Numbered from the stretch's first letter, positions 28,300 through 42,454 are shown. The stretch is DNA of 64,000 nucleotides from Setophaga petechia (GCA_024362935.1 JANCRA010000014.1:4359001-4423000); one strand, 5' to 3'. The notes: generated by a model not told the origin, from the letters alone. Translations and numbers: made by a program.

Positions 28300-29635
28300 C
28301 CCCTCACTTCCTCAGGCTGCCAAGACATAACCAGACAGGAAAAGCAGCGAGTGAGCTGCTGTCACCTCATTTTCACTGTGCTTTGTTTGAAGGGTTGTTT
28401 TATTTTCCTTTTGGTGTTCGAGCACCAGGAATAGAGTTCTATGTATATCACCACAGTCAAAGCACTGGGTAACTTTTCTCATAGGAAGAGGGATTGGAAA
28501 AAAAGAAACAATATGAACACAATTATAACAGATCATAAATTTTAATGGGATGCACTTCACTACGAAGACAATGTAGTTAAGGGCTATCAGTCATTTTAGG
28601 ATTTCTTCTAAAGTTTTTTCCTTCATTTCAATAGAAAACAAAATCTTTTTAGAAACACAGCTGTTTTCATAGACAACATTTTATGCAGACCTGTTCTATT
28701 TGCTCAGGTTTTGAACAATATCCTAATTTTCACTCACTCTTTCTCCTGAACAGATCTATTTCATAGTGCATCTACTCCAAAACTTCCAGGAAAATTAACT
28801 ATAACAGCTATGGATAAAATCATGTTTTGTTTATATTTCAGGTACTAAACAGCTGCTACTAGATATTGGTACCAGATGTTTTAGAATTATATGCAACATT
28901 ATGCTCAATCTTAACTTTTACAAAATTGCAAGCTAATAAAAGATGACACTTCTGTAGTCAAATGATTTATTAAAGGAAAAATCATTAAGCTCCTCTTAAG
29001 CTTCACACCCCACTACCCCAAATAACTTGTCATTATATACATCAGTGAACAGATGCAAATGCCTGTAGTATTTTGAGGTTTCAGTACTATCCCATACACC
29101 AGCTCTGTGTCCAGATGCCTTTAACAACCCTGTGCACATCTGTCCACCTGAACCTGAATGTGTGCTGACTGTTCATTTCGTGCTTGAACTACCTGCAGGA
29201 TGACACAAACCTGGGTTTCACACAAAGAGCAGCTTTTTCTGCCATACAAGCGAGCTCTTACACAGCCTAGGTAAGAATTTACACATTGAAAACACCTGGA
29301 ATATAAACCCTGGGATTGCTGAGCAAGAGAACATGAAAAGATTTGGTGTGTTATATCCAGTTTAATTTACACCTCGCTTTGCAAATAAACTTTAAAAATG
29401 AGCACATTTGCTGTGTGATTTTAAGGGGTGTAGGGGGTGTGGACAGTTTTTTATTGAGACATAGTTGATGGGAAAAGAGACATGAGAAAATACATCTGAG
29501 AAAGCAACAGCTGCCTAATTCAAAGACACTGTTTCCTTGAGCAAGAAGCTGTTCAAGAAAATATGTGATAACTGGAGGTGAAAAAGAAGCACAAACATCC
29601 TGAGAAAGGTGGGACTGATTTTTTATAGCTGACCA
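28300..29635. other. AT-rich unique noncoding DNA
   Basis: No gene or mobile element is recognised. The sequence is AT-rich with short opposing frames only. Confidence 0.5.
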
Positions 29636-29639
29636 ATAG

Positions 29640-29830
29640 TGAGCTCTACTTTTGCAATATGTATGAGCCTTATTACTGTGATTATAAAGTGTGCATGTTA
29701 ATCAATAAATCTGAGACTTGTCAATCATCATCGGATGAGCAATGTCTCCCGTCGAACTCGTCAAGGGGGTGACTTTTTAAACAAAATCTTAGAGCCTGAT
29801 GGTAATCAAAGTGCAGCTGTTGTTTTGTAC
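29640..29830. promoter_or_regulatory. candidate enhancer / conserved noncoding block
   Basis: tgtcaatca (29719-29727) is the reverse complement of TGATTGACA, the core bound by PBX-MEIS/PREP homeodomain complexes. It sits beside AT-rich homeodomain-like cores (gattataaag, gttaatcaataaat) and a run with several CpGs (tcggatg, cccgtcgaactcgtc; 29731-29761). CpGs this close together are rare in the surrounding DNA and suggest constraint or low methylation. I cannot identify an exon or an RNA here; the regulatory reading is inference. Confidence 0.3.
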
Positions 29831-32800
29831 AAGCTCCCCAGCTGAAGGCACAGAGCAGCAACAGCCCAGGTAGCCAACAACCTTTCCCTTCCCAACCACG
29901 ATAAACATCAGCAACATCAAACAGGAGCCACAGTAATTATGGACCTGAACACTGTCATGGGTTCCTCTGTGCTAACAGAGCCAGGCACAAATATAATAAA
30001 CCCAAATAGCTCTTCTCAATCTTCTAACAGGAAAATACACACATTAAGTGGTCTACAGAGTACTTTAAAAGTTTGTGTAAACCTGTGTCTGGGCAAGCAA
30101 ATAAAACATTCCACCTAATTTTCCCCTCACATGCAGCAGCAGCAGGTCCTCACCAGGCAGAGCAAATTGCCAGAACCTGGAGCCTGTGACAGATCCCATT
30201 AGAGTGGAACACGCGGGGAAAGGGCCTTGAACTGTGTTCTAAATCAGGAGCAGGTTCACTTAAGTCAGGAAAATCCCCCCTGGGACAACAGAGGGGAAGA
30301 GAAATACAAGTGTAGAGTGGCTTTAGTTAAGTTTTAGTGGTTAAACAGCCTATCCTGGAGCAGGAACGTGTGCATGTGTTACTTCATCAGCTCATTCTAC
30401 CACGGAGAGCAAAAATAAGCTTAATATGAGAAAGAAAAAGAAAATAGTAAGGGAGATGAGCCAGAAATGATTGTTTATAACTTTAGATAGCAAATCCCCA
30501 GTTAATGTACACTAGTCTAGCTCCACTGAGGCCACAGTAGCCACACAATTTACACAGCTGAGCATCTGGCTCTAAATATTTAACTGTTAGGAATTCTAGT
30601 GTGCAACCTTGCATAGCAGAGCTTCTCTGACTAATCACACCAGAGGTAACCACATCTTAAGTGTGTAGTTCTAAATTGAGTAATATTACCATTAATAACA
30701 GTGCCTAATTAAGACATCTATAATGTTTTTAATGAGAAAAATTGAAAGTCCTTCTGGAATTTTTCCAGTCAAATTAATTCTGAGGACTTTAGGCGTTATT
30801 ACAAGCAATATTACAGGAATGAAAATTAGGTCTAAATTAGGACACGTCACTGTACTTAAAAGTAGGAGGAAAAAAAAGGAAACACATTCCATTTTCTGCT
30901 CTGCACACCATTCTCTGCTATAACATCACACCACAGGGGAAAATAAAAACACCATTTTGTGGTTTGCTCTAAGTTGCCCTGCATATAGTTATACCTGATG
31001 TATCTCTAAGGTCTGCTCATATTTTGACACTTGCTTTAAGGCTCTTTTTAAATATCACATCAGTATTCTCTTGTGAGCAAGTATTTCCACAATCTTAAAA
31101 GGGACAATTCCTATTGGGTTGATAGAGGCCCAAATCCTTGTGAATATAATGCATATGAATTATGCTTGTCCAAAGAAATCCTTCTGTGAAGCTGCATGTT
31201 TAGGCAGGGAAGCACTTGTGGTTAAAAACTGTCAGATCCAGCCTGCCAAAACCACACAGGAAGGAAGGCTCCACATGGTCCTGAATGAAGCTCTTGAGGA
31301 TAACAACCAGATATTTCAAAAATCCATCAAACCTGGCAAATTTTTATTTGAATTTCTTCTAATAGATCAGTCCTTCCAACTACTCCATGCCCACTTCTGG
31401 TGTGCAGCTGCTGTTGCTTTATGTCTGCTCCCATTGTAAGAATTTAGCAAGCATAAACCCATGAGTGCAGTGCACAGCTGGACCAGGTTACTTTGAAGTA
31501 AAGATACTCAGTCCTTGCCCTTCAAAGCAGCTGATTTGAGCACCTGCTTTCCTACCACTGATGTGAGTTTGTGTTCAAAATACACACAGTTCAAAACCTG
31601 AGAGCAAGAGTCAGACTGGGCTCTGACTGGATTTTATATCAATATCCCAGACTCAATCAGAGCAACTTGAGCTGAATATCTAAAGTTCAGAAGCTTCAAT
31701 CTTAAGGCATGAGCACAAGTTAAAAAAATAATGAGTTACAAACCAAGTATTAGCTTTAGGAATAAAAAAAAGCCACTGTAGCTCAACAAGACACAGGTTT
31801 TTGCCTGTCCTACATTGTGTGTATTATCCTACACCTATTCATACATATTTCCACATATATATGGAGACACACAACATTGATATACTTAACATTCTCCTCA
31901 CTGTGGTACTTCATGCCTTCACATTTTCCCACTCTCTGCCATGAAATGTTTCCCTCAGATCATTCTGATTCAAAAAAACAACTGAGTTCTGCAATTCATT
32001 ATGTCTTAATAAAGACAAACACAACAGTGTCTGTTTCAGGCTGGTCTGTTAATTAGGTGGCTTGTCCTTGACAGAGAGATTGCACAAAAGGCTTTTTTTT
32101 TAATGCATTGTACTAACACTGAGGATGTTGTCAGGCTTAGATAGCACTTTGAATGGGTTTGCAGCTTACAATGATTAAAGTTATGATAATAGCAAGGACA
32201 TTCAGGCATATACAAGTTCCCTAATAGCTCAGGGAGGTTTATCCTCTTTCAAATCATAGAGTTGTTTACCTCATCCCAGCGAAATTGAATTTAAGGACTC
32301 ATCAGAGAAAGAAAATCTGATTTCTATCTTCTGTTAATACCACAATATATTAAATGCAGAAAACAAACAAAATGTTTATCTGTTATTAATACTTGACAGA
32401 TAAACCTCTCGGACTTTAGAAACATCATCACAATTACTGCTCTCAAGTATAATGTCAAAATGATGAAAAACTTTTAAAAGCAAGCATTTCTTTTCAAGAT
32501 CTTGTCACTTAAATGCTGCATTACACCTAAAAAAAGTCTAAGAAAAAAGTGCTAGGATAGAAAATATATACATGTGAATGCCATAATGCAATTTTGTATT
32601 TAAATTGTAGCACTCATAGTGGCTATTATTGTTTTCTTACCAAGTGTTTCACTTAGAGGAATCTGATCACTTATTGTTCAAACAACTAACTCTTAGTTAT
32701 TAGGTTTAACCTCTAGTTTGAATTGTGTTTTAAAGAAAAAAATCCATTTGCAGCAGTCAGCTGCCAGTTGTTTTGTGTAGGACTTCAAGCCAGCACTTCA

Positions 32801-33373
32801 CTGGGGACATGAAGATTGTCACATCTTATTTTTGTGCTGCACAGATGTTACACACAGAAAGGAAATCACCAGCATGGCCACGTGGGGAGGTTTGGGCAGG
32901 TCTCACTGCTTCCCTCCTCACACCAGCTCAGAGTAAAGGCACAAACACTGCAAAGAGTGACAAACGTGGCACTTCCAGCTGCCTGAGGAGCAGCCAGTGC
33001 CTGCACCAGTGTCTCACACAGAGCTGCTGACTGCTCTCAGGCAGGCAGATGAACACATTATTCCATGAAGGGGAAACCTGTAGTAATTTGTTCTTCCATG
33101 CAGAAGGAGAGGAGCATTCCTAGCAGAGCACCTCCACTCCTTCCTTTGATCACAGCAAACTGCAGACAGCCACGGAGACAACGGGAACCTAATTCTTTCA
33201 GCAAGTTTAAACAGAAACACAGATCCAGCAACTGCCACGTGTTCCAGACATTGCTTCTCTAAGAATACCAACAATTTCATGTCTTCATCCCCCAGTGCCT
33301 TTGCCTATCAGGATGACAAAGGATGAAGTTGAAATGAAGCCTGATGACTTCTGTGAGTCAGTGCAAGATGGGG
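29831..33373. other. unique noncoding DNA
   Basis: I see no gene or named repeat. The longest frame (31119-31439, 106 codons) has no recognisable motif. Segments near 32.5-32.75 kb are rich in TAAT cores and could be regulatory. Confidence 0.5.
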
Positions 33374-33694
33374 TTTATCTGTTAGCGTTCACAAACACAC
33401 AATCACGGAGTGACTATATGTGGTGCTTTTTATGAAGAGCTCTGGGAATTGGGGTATTACAACCCAAATCTGATTCCCACCATACATTCGAGGTGAATGT
33501 GTTTTATACTCTATCGTTACATAACCTTCATACTAATTATTAAACTTACATTGTTCTATTGTATACATAGATTTCAGCTAAACATAGCCCCCGTTAAATT
33601 TCCAACATAGTTTCTCATGATTCTTCTTATGGTTATATAATAATTATACTTAATTACTAAACAATCATCACATCTAACAATTATGTCATTTATC
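33374..33694 (-). mobile_element. solo LTR of an endogenous retrovirus (class II-like) with target duplication
   Basis: A 309-bp element (33380-33688) starts TGTTAGCG and ends ATGTCA on the plus strand. It is flanked on both sides by the same six bases, tttatc (33374-33379 and 33689-33694). A TG...CA body with a 6-bp duplication fits class II (ERVK-like) integration. Minus orientation is inferred from a TATA-like TATAAAA in the minus sense (33502-33508), followed downstream by CATAAAAAGCACC and then the terminus GAACGCTAACA. The upstream U3-like part is very AT-rich. No internal retroviral sequence adjoins it, so it is a solo LTR. An internal ctaaca (33674-33679) could be an alternative end, but without a matching duplication. 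Confidence 0.8.
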
Positions 33695-34817
33695 ATACTG
33701 CTTACACAGGTGCAGTGATCTGAGAAAACACAAAGCCTGCCATTTTAGAGTTCTATCTTTAACATTTTCAGGGTTCCACTATCATATCCAGCAATGGCAA
33801 AGAGCAGCTGAGAGCAGCCCATTATCCATCTGCCAGGACTCACATGGATTCTCACAGAAAATATGTTTTCCAGTGCCTGATTGTCATGATTTAGAGGGTA
33901 GAGGGGACAAGGGACAATAAATGCAAGAGGAATAAAAACTTATTGTGAGATAAATATTTTCTGCTTTTATTCTCAGATTTGTAAGCACACAATTTGCTTT
34001 AAATGCTCACAAGTTAATTTTCCAAGCAAAGAAAATGACAGTACTTCTGGAAAAGAAAAGAAACCTTGGGGGAAGAGGATAATATCCTTAAAACCCCATT
34101 GATTCTAACCTTATTTTTCTTTAAGTAAAGCATTGATGCTGATGATGTATTTCAGATTATTGAACAAGAACAGAATGCCAGCAGCCAAGCCTCCCCTTCA
34201 GGTGAAGTCGTTCTGTGAACCACAATTCCCCAAGTGCTCAGAAAATACATCTTCACTGGCACAAGGAGCCTGCAACATATCTAAGAGGAGGACTAAATTC
34301 CAGCAGTACTGCACAAATAGAGGGATGGATTGCTCATTAAGATACAAATTAATTACTGTAATTAAAGTAATTAGTTCAAATAAACAGATTGAGTACAAGA
34401 CTCTTTTCCAAGATCCCCCACAAGCCACGTTCCTCTGGGCTCTCACTACCAGGGTCAACATGTACTGATGGGTGATTTGGGAATCCTGAGCTGTGACTGC
34501 AAACAAAGTCTGATTGATAAAGTCTTCCTATAAGAATTTTCTCAAGCTCCCTCTTTGATTTGCACTTTAATTTTTTGCTCTTAAGTGACCCTATCATCAA
34601 AATCCTGTGAGAATTCACCAAAATAAAATCAGAAATACAGTAGCATGCAGAAAGCAAGGTCCCTTCACCATGTCCTGTTAATCATGGCCCCCAGTGATGC
34701 AATTCAGCCTTGAAAAACACATCCAGGTGTTTGTATCTGTAATAAACAGCTGGAAAATGCAACTGAGAAGAGTCACTTGGAGCACAGGCCATCTGTCTGT
34801 CCCCACATTTGCATTGC

Positions 34818-34835
34818 CCTCCATTGCAATGGAGG
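34818..34835. repeat. perfect 18-bp palindrome
   Basis: cctccattgcaatggagg is its own reverse complement. The centre, attgcaat, resembles half of a C/EBP-type site, but the spacing is not canonical. It could bind a dimeric factor or be chance. Confidence 0.85.
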
Positions 34836-35248
34836 CTCTGTGCAATTCCCAAGCAGCTCTGCACTTGCAAGGGGCAGATGCCCCAGTTAATCCAAATCAG
34901 GAGACAGCAAGAGTCCAACATCTCCTAAAACTCAGCTCATCTGCTCAGAGCTAGGATTTCAGTTATAATCTAACAAAAGCTCAGTGCTCAGCTTCTCACT
35001 CTTCTAAATGCTGGCACCTTTTGACTAAGAATTTAGTCTTCATAGTTTTGTATGTATCAGTTTCTGCCACTCTGCAGCCAACATGTCAAAATCCCTGCCT
35101 GGTCTCCAGCAGTCCATAAAAATCTTACAGTAAATCCTGCAGCTGGAGATTTACTGCTGGTACCTTGTGGGTGCACCAGACAGCAAAAAGAAATAAGTGG
35201 CTAATGTAAGAAAGAGCATAAACTTAGTTCCACAGAACATTTAGAGAT

Positions 35249-35270
35249 TTTTTTATTATTATTATTATTT
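35249..35270. repeat. (TTA)n microsatellite
   Basis: A T run leads into about six TTA units (ttattattattattatt). It is an ordinary simple repeat. Confidence 0.85.
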
Positions 35271-38200
35271 TCTGTTTTCTCTTGGTTCATAAAAAGTTTG
35301 AAAACTTTGGAAGTTCTGTAAAAAGCAGAGTTATTTTTCTCCATCAAAAAATCATAGGGCAAAGATATACTCAGAAACTCCAAAAACCCTGGAGATCTGA
35401 CTGCAGGACAGTCTGTCAGGCAGCAACTGACGCCTTTAAAGAAAGCTGAGTTACTGCTTTATGTTATAATACCTTTTTTCTTTAGTACACCAGAGATTTC
35501 TCACTGTTATGTTTCCAAGTCCCTTCCAGAGGCATGCTCATTAGAGCTTAGGAATCTCTGGACAGGAAAAGCTCAGAGAGGACACAGTCCTGGGTCCCCA
35601 GACTGAAGCTGCAATTCTGAGATCTTGACACAGGTCAATTCACAGACAGATGGATTAAGGTTCTTCATTTCCAACATACTTTTCTCTGTTACAAGCATAA
35701 TGCAGCACAGAACATGTCAGGGACTACTCTTGGTGGCAAAAAAAGCCCCAAAAAACAACAAGTTAATGCTTTCCAAAGAGCAGTTACCCACCAGACCACT
35801 GTGACATTTCAGGAGTCAAGAGGAGTTATTATTAGCTGTGTCTAAGAATATTGCAAGTTCCCACCCATGGAATCTGTGTGCAATCCTCCATTGAACTGGC
35901 AGCCTTTGCCTGTATCACTGCCACATGATTTGAACCAGGCAAGTCTCAAAAAAACTGCCACAGCACTGTGTAGCCAGCTTGAAAATACCCTCACTGCTCT
36001 AGGGAGATGAGTGATCCCTTTGGAATTGGTTTCTGGAACAGCAAACTAATGAATCACTAACAGCTCTAAAGTAGACAGAATGTACTGCAACACAGCCTGT
36101 AGTGCTGCAGAGCTGAAGGAAATCTGTTTACAGTGCTTCAACAGACACTTGAAATCAAGATGCTCAACAAGGATGAGGCTGTTAAGAGAGAATTGAGGCT
36201 CCAAGTGCTGAAGCTCCAAGTGAAGTTATCCCCACCAGGACCAGCAGCCATTCCTTGGTGCCAGGGGTGGGCTCTGACCCAAGAACAGCAAAGGCACAGC
36301 CCAAGGGAGGGCACCCACATGGAAACAGGGCGAGGGATGGGCAAGGAACAGCCCTGCTGGAGCCTGTCCTGCAATGCTCACAGAGATCAGAAATCACTTC
36401 TGTCTCTCAGACACACTCAGTGCCAACCTGCCCCCAGCCACAGCAGCCTGCAAACCTTGTCACTATGATTTCTGTGATGTTTGCTAATGGGGCAGGGTTG
36501 ACACCAAACTTGCATTCAAGCCAAAGGTCAGCCTGATGCATATGGTTGGTGGGATGGGAAAAGGCAATGCTTTACAGTTCAGATTCTTAGTGAAGGAGCT
36601 GTCTGAAAAAAGAGGCTATAACACAGAAATAAAATCAAAGTCCACAGGGTTTGCTGAGCTAGGGGAAAACCAAAGCTCAAAAAAATCCACTTCAAACTAA
36701 GGACACTGAAAGCCACAGCTTTGAGTACATTCACCGCCCTGTTTTTTCCCAGCAAAGCTGGGCTGTTACACAAATGTGATGCTTTGGCCAAAAGGCCAGA
36801 AGAAGTAAAGTCCCAAAAGTATGCAGAAAAGAGCACAACTTTGAAGGGAACAGTTAGAGCTTTGTCTGAAAAGACAAATTTCAATACACTACTGCTGCTT
36901 ATCCAGTGACTAGTTACATATTTTACAGCAGGGAATTACTAAAGGCAGAGTATCAGTTTATCCCTCCCTTTTCTACCCCTCTTTTTAAATCCACAAATTG
37001 TACAAAACCCTCCCAGTCCAGCAGTCTTGTTTCAGCATAAAGCCTTGCCAGTAGCACTGAACAGAACCAGAGAGAGCTTTCATTACAGGTGCTAAGGAAG
37101 CTGATCAGATATTTTATCCATTCACATAAAAATATGGGAAAAGAGGCAATTTAAAAGAAAAATTGATTATTACTTAAGCAGATTCCTCAAGATTTGTTGT
37201 CAGTGAAATTCATGTAAACACAGGCACAGGAGGTGACTACACAATGAACCAAGAAATAAGAAAGTGGGATAAGGGAAAAATGTTTCTCTCTGTTGCACAA
37301 GACTTGACCAGCATATGACAGGCAGCAGGGTAGTAAAAATAAATTAAAGATGGACTATCATTAATAGCTAAGAAGCTTCAGACCAAAAACCATCCAAATT
37401 CCACTGCAGTTACTGGAAAGTAGTTTTAGAATATCAAAAATAGCTGTAGCAATGCCAGATCAGAGCCCTACCCAGCTGCTGCATAGTCTTCCCTCCCTTC
37501 CCCAAAGAGGTTCAAGATGGGAGTTGAACCTGGTCACCTCATTTCAAACCCACCCCTGACCCAGAACCTGGCACACAGTTCTGCACACCCTGTACATCTC
37601 CTGTGGGCTGGGACAGAGGGACTGCACGTCCCTCCTCTGCTTGTAAAGCAAAGGAATGCAATCACAAATCAACCACAGTTTTACAAGGAACAGAAGGGAG
37701 GATCTTCAGTTCCCATCATATTTGGAGCATTGTTCAGAGCTGCACATCCTCCCCAGGAGCAGGGATGCCATGGGGAGTGTCACAGGGCTGCTGTGCCCCA
37801 GCCACAGCTCTGCTTCCATGCCCTGCCCCTCCAGGAGGGGTCCAGTGAGACTGAGCTCTGCAGCCCTGACACCACAGAGCACCCATGGAGTTTTTCCCTT
37901 TTCAAAGCAGCTCACAGGAGAGATATGAGGTGGCTGCATCCAAGCTATGGCTGCAGCTGGCTGAGGATTTTGGCAGGAACTTCCCACAGGTGCCCCAGCC
38001 TTAGTTCTGTGTCAGTGCTGCTGATTTAAAGTGGCACTTCCAGGGAAACTTTACACTTGGAATACAGACACCTGCCCACCAGGCAAGTCAGTCAAGACCA
38101 GAGTGCCAATTACACAAACATAGCATGCCAGACAGTAAAGATTTTTGGCTGCAGCAGACATCAGGCCAATCCCTGACCCGGGGAAATCAAAGTTGACCTG

Positions 38201-40232
38201 TACCTCTACATCAATACCAGGCTAGCTCACACACAGTGGAATGGGAGGAACAACAGTGGAGCTCAGGCCTGGAGGCCTCTGTGCTGCCCAGGCTCCCAAG
38301 GCAGGAATCAGAATGCTGGTCTGCTTGCAGTCATTACACATGTACAAGGAAAAACTGCAAAGTAACTATTTTTCCTATTTTTGTTTTCTATTCAATGTTT
38401 TGAAAGGTCAAATGTATTTGCACTCTGCTGTGTTGCCTTTATCAGTGCTTAAACTCAAGCACTGCCAGATGAATCAGGAGTCGTACAAACGCCCCAGAAA
38501 TACAATGTCAGAAGCAGATCTGTTGTACATGAATTGTATGCTCAGTTGTCAGGGGAGGATTGTTTCTATTTGAAGCATGGAAGGACCTGCAGAAAACTAA
38601 CAGCTGGTTTGCAAATGTGCCTGAAGCCAGGTTCTCTTCCTTTTAGTCTCTTGCTCTTTAGCTAGCCTTCAAGAGTTGTCAGAAAAATAAGAGAAAAGGG
38701 ATAAATCTGTGAAATTATATGTTAGCAAAAGCGGTGGGAGAGAGGAAGCCACATAATGTCTGACAAAACTTTGGAGCATTTCTCCTTCCTAAGAGTTGCC
38801 CCTTTTCAGCAAGACATCACCCAGCTGTTCCTGGTAGCTGCCTTGTTTCATATTTATTGCTAGAAAACCATAACAGACCTCTACTTCCCTTCTGAGGTCC
38901 TCTGACGCTTTCCTCCCTTCCCATTTTCTTTGGGACATACTCACATCCACCAGTAAACAGTTAAAATCCTGCTGGTGTCACACAGGGGACATGTGGCAAG
39001 TCACCTTCTTAGTACACATAAACCAGCTTCAGACAATTAAAGAAATGACATGCAAACAGCTCCAGAAGAAATTGCAAAGTGCTGTCCTGCAATGAAGGCT
39101 GCTTTGGCCTCACAATTTATACCCAGTTGTCTTCTGTTCTCTCCACTCCCATTCCTTCCCCATCCAATTAGTCAATTAGAGGAAGGGATATCCTATATTT
39201 ATTTCATCTGTGTGATAACAAGCTTGCCAAAGAATCAGTAGAATGGATTTAATGAATACAACTAAGTCAAAGCAATAGGGATAAATGTTGTCCATCGAGA
39301 TAATAAAGCCCCACCAAAATATAAAATGCAAAAGAGAGGAGAGTTCTGTGGCAGCTAATGAATGCTGGAAATGGATAAAGAGCTCTACAAAGGATTAAAT
39401 TTCCTGCCTCTCATAAACCAGCATGTTGATATACACAAATGTGCATAAAACAGTATCACCATTTCCTGGTGCCAACAACTTCAGATGTAGATATGAGCAA
39501 GAGCTCTGGATATGGGTGTCAGCCTAAGCTCTGAGGCAAGACTGTGCAAATTAAGATGTGGAAATCAGGCAAAATCAGACTTTGCTCCATTCCTGTATAC
39601 ATCTGTTGACTGTATCACAAATACAAAAGGCTGCTTTCCAAATCCTAACAGCTGCAACATGACAGAACATTGAATACCATTTTTTCTTTTTCCCTTGGTT
39701 TTGCTTTCCTTTCCATTTTTATGCTGTAAGGTTTGCTCTTCTTTCTTGTACTCCTCAGTCAACTGGGGAAAAGGAGGATAAATTCAGCAGCTATGTCAGC
39801 ATGTTTATTAACAAATTACTACCCCAGCACTTCTGACTCCAGGAGATCACCAACCTAACACCATTACTGGGGAGGATAAATGAAATTCTCTTTTCCACAT
39901 GAGCAGAAAGAACTAAGGAAGAAAGAAATAGGGTGATAGGAACACACCAGGAAAAGCCAAGTAGCAACACTACAACATTTAGAGTTCCCTACCACATGAG
40001 CCAAAGGTTGGAACTTAGCACTGCACTAACTCTGGGGAATCTCCAGATTACCCAGTGAAAATATGACCCATGTGAAATGTTAAAGGAAAGCAGCTCCTTA
40101 AGTGTGTCTGGCTTTCTTCATAGTGCAGGAAAACCTCCCTCCTCTTCTAGCACCAAAAGAAAAACATCTATAAGCACCATGAACAGGGATGGATTTTCCA
40201 GCAGAGCCTGCTGAACCCCATCTAAGTTAAAC

Positions 40233-40270
40233 CACAGTAGTAAAAGTTATTCACAGTAGTAAAAATTATT
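40233..40270. repeat. 19-bp tandem duplication
   Basis: Two adjacent copies of cacagtagtaaaarttatt differ at one base. Confidence 0.9.
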
Positions 40271-42454
40271 CACCCTTTCCCCCAACACTAGGAATTCTGG
40301 AGGAAAGTTTGAGTACAAAAACTAAAAGCACTCAGACTATCTGAATTATTTTAACCAGATGGAGGAGAAAAGAGAAAAAAGCAATTTGAACAAGGAAATT
40401 ACAGGAATGCTGATGCTTCCAGTCAGCCTGGAGGTAAGGCAGAGAGAACCATTCATGCTGTGCATGATGGCTTTTTATTCCTACGTATCCCAGCTAGACT
40501 CCACAAACACACAGCATGCAGAAATCAAAAGTCAAGAACAAGTTGGAGAAACAATTCAGTTCAGGTTCAACATGAGTTATTGTAGCCAAGCAAGTCAGTT
40601 TGTTTTACACAAACTCCTTCACCCACCCCATAATCAATGTTTAGCTCCCATGCACAGCAAGAAACAGGTTCTGTGCTTGTGTGCCTTTGACTCCTGAAGG
40701 AGGAAAAGCTTTGAAAATTCTATTATTGGGAAGCAAGTGCAAGACTAAATCCTCATTTCAGAGAGACAAACACACAAGAAGAAGCAGCTGTTCCAAAAAA
40801 TAAGACTTTGTGGATTTATATGGACTGTTGGAAGCCAGAGTTTCATGTTTTGGGCATGTGACAAACGGTGTATCCATGTGTCCTAGTGCTCCCAGGAATT
40901 CCAACATTTGGGTACATCTCTCTACCAGTGACACTTCAGGTTGGCAACATCCCACTTCCAGCAGCTAAACCTGGGAGGAAAACAGCCACAACCAGCAGCT
41001 GACCTCCTGCCAGAGCAGCCCAAGATTTTGGCAGCTCTGCCTCCTCCAAAGCAAGGAAAGGAAGGAAGACAGGAACCTCTGTCAGTGAGCAGATGGCAGG
41101 AGAAATATTCTGAGACTGTCTCCCTTTGCAGTGGCAAGATGCAGAACCTCTGCCCTACCCAAGTAGAGTTGGTTGTGCATTATCTGACTCCATTTTCTAC
41201 CCCAAACTGCCGTGGTCTGAAATGCCTTGAGTGTAAATAGAACTGCCAGCCTCATCCTCCTCCTCTGCTCCACCTGGTCATTGTGCCAGCAGCCATCACA
41301 AGCCCCAGCTATGAGCAAGCATTCTCCATTTCCTTATGCCTAAAGAGCTCTGTGCAGCTATGATTATATTTTATCTTATTAATTTCCTCTCTATGCAAGT
41401 ATAGAGATAGGCAGTTCCTCAGCAAATCATAACTAATTACATTCTTGAAAGTTCAGCTGCATTATTAAAATACTACTGGAAATGCCACCTTCTGATTGGC
41501 CTAAAGACTGAATTTATTCTGGGCTCCCTCCAATCAGAATTAATCTTTCTGGAGTGGAATGAAGTGCCACCACTGAATCAACACCAGCAGCCCAAGTGAC
41601 AGCAGGGACATCATTACTCACCTAAGATAACAGAGCTCAAGTCATTGAAACAGGCAGATGTTGGAGGCTGTCTCCCATTTCAGAATAATGCTCCTGTCGT
41701 AACTGAGCAGTTATTTTAGGGAAGCAAGGATAAATTCATTACCATTTGCAGGGTGCTCAGCTATCACAGCAATAGAAGCTGTGTAAGCATCCTGGTACGT
41801 GCACAGCAGGAATGCTCATGGCACTGACACCACCCATCCTTCACCCAGATAACAAAAGGAGGGCAAAGCAATCAATCCACATCCTCTGGAGACTTGCTCC
41901 TGTGTTGGTGTGAGCAGCAATGCTTTGCCATGGCAAACACACAAAAGTGAAGTTGAGAGAGGTGCAAGACCAGAAGTAATTCCCACAAAATTTCATTATT
42001 TATCCCCAGCATCCTTATCTTACTTCCTGGTAACACATGGTATGTGAATCCTTAAACAGCATCCTTATCAACTGCTCTTTTTCCAGATTACAATAATCAA
42101 TACCCTCACCACACAAAGTCCCACATTTCTGCATTGATAACCAAACTGCAGAAATCAACAATTAGGGAAAACCATTGGTGACATTTAACACTGGAGACTG
42201 CATTCCTGTTTATTATTTTAAAATGAGACATTGTCATTTAAAACATTAGAAGAAAGCAGTTATTTCAAAACTAGATGGCTTATCCATTCCCAAAAAGTAG
42301 GGAATGTGGGTGCAAGAAGGTGTGCTCCCTTTACTCCAGGCTTTCCTGACCATCCCTACAGCTTTGTTCCCTAAATAATGACTCTTGCAGTGATATTGCC
42401 ACATTCTACACAGAATCAGGTCCAGAAGCCCAAGTGCAAGACAGAGAATGGACT

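Larger units (their letters stand above)
33695..42454. other. unique noncoding DNA with minor simple repeats
   Basis: No gene is recognised. Frames up to 170 codons (37517-38029, in a GC-richer patch) overlap others in different registers and carry no domain I know. Minor items are listed separately: a palindrome at 34818, a TTA run at 35249, and a 19-bp duplication at 40233. Confidence 0.5.

Noticed and set aside
27783..28472. 229-codon open frame
   Set aside because: Most of it is the 43-bp minisatellite, which lacks stops in every plus frame. Alternative frames are equally open, and the flanks encode nothing recognisable.
33674..33679. ctaaca as an alternative LTR end (inverted match to TGTTAG)
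   Set aside because: The bases after it do not match those before the LTR start, whereas the end at 33688 is followed by a perfect 6-bp duplication.
37517..38029. 170-codon open frame
   Set aside because: Overlapping frames in other registers and on the opposite strand, no motif, and no splice or initiation context that favours it.
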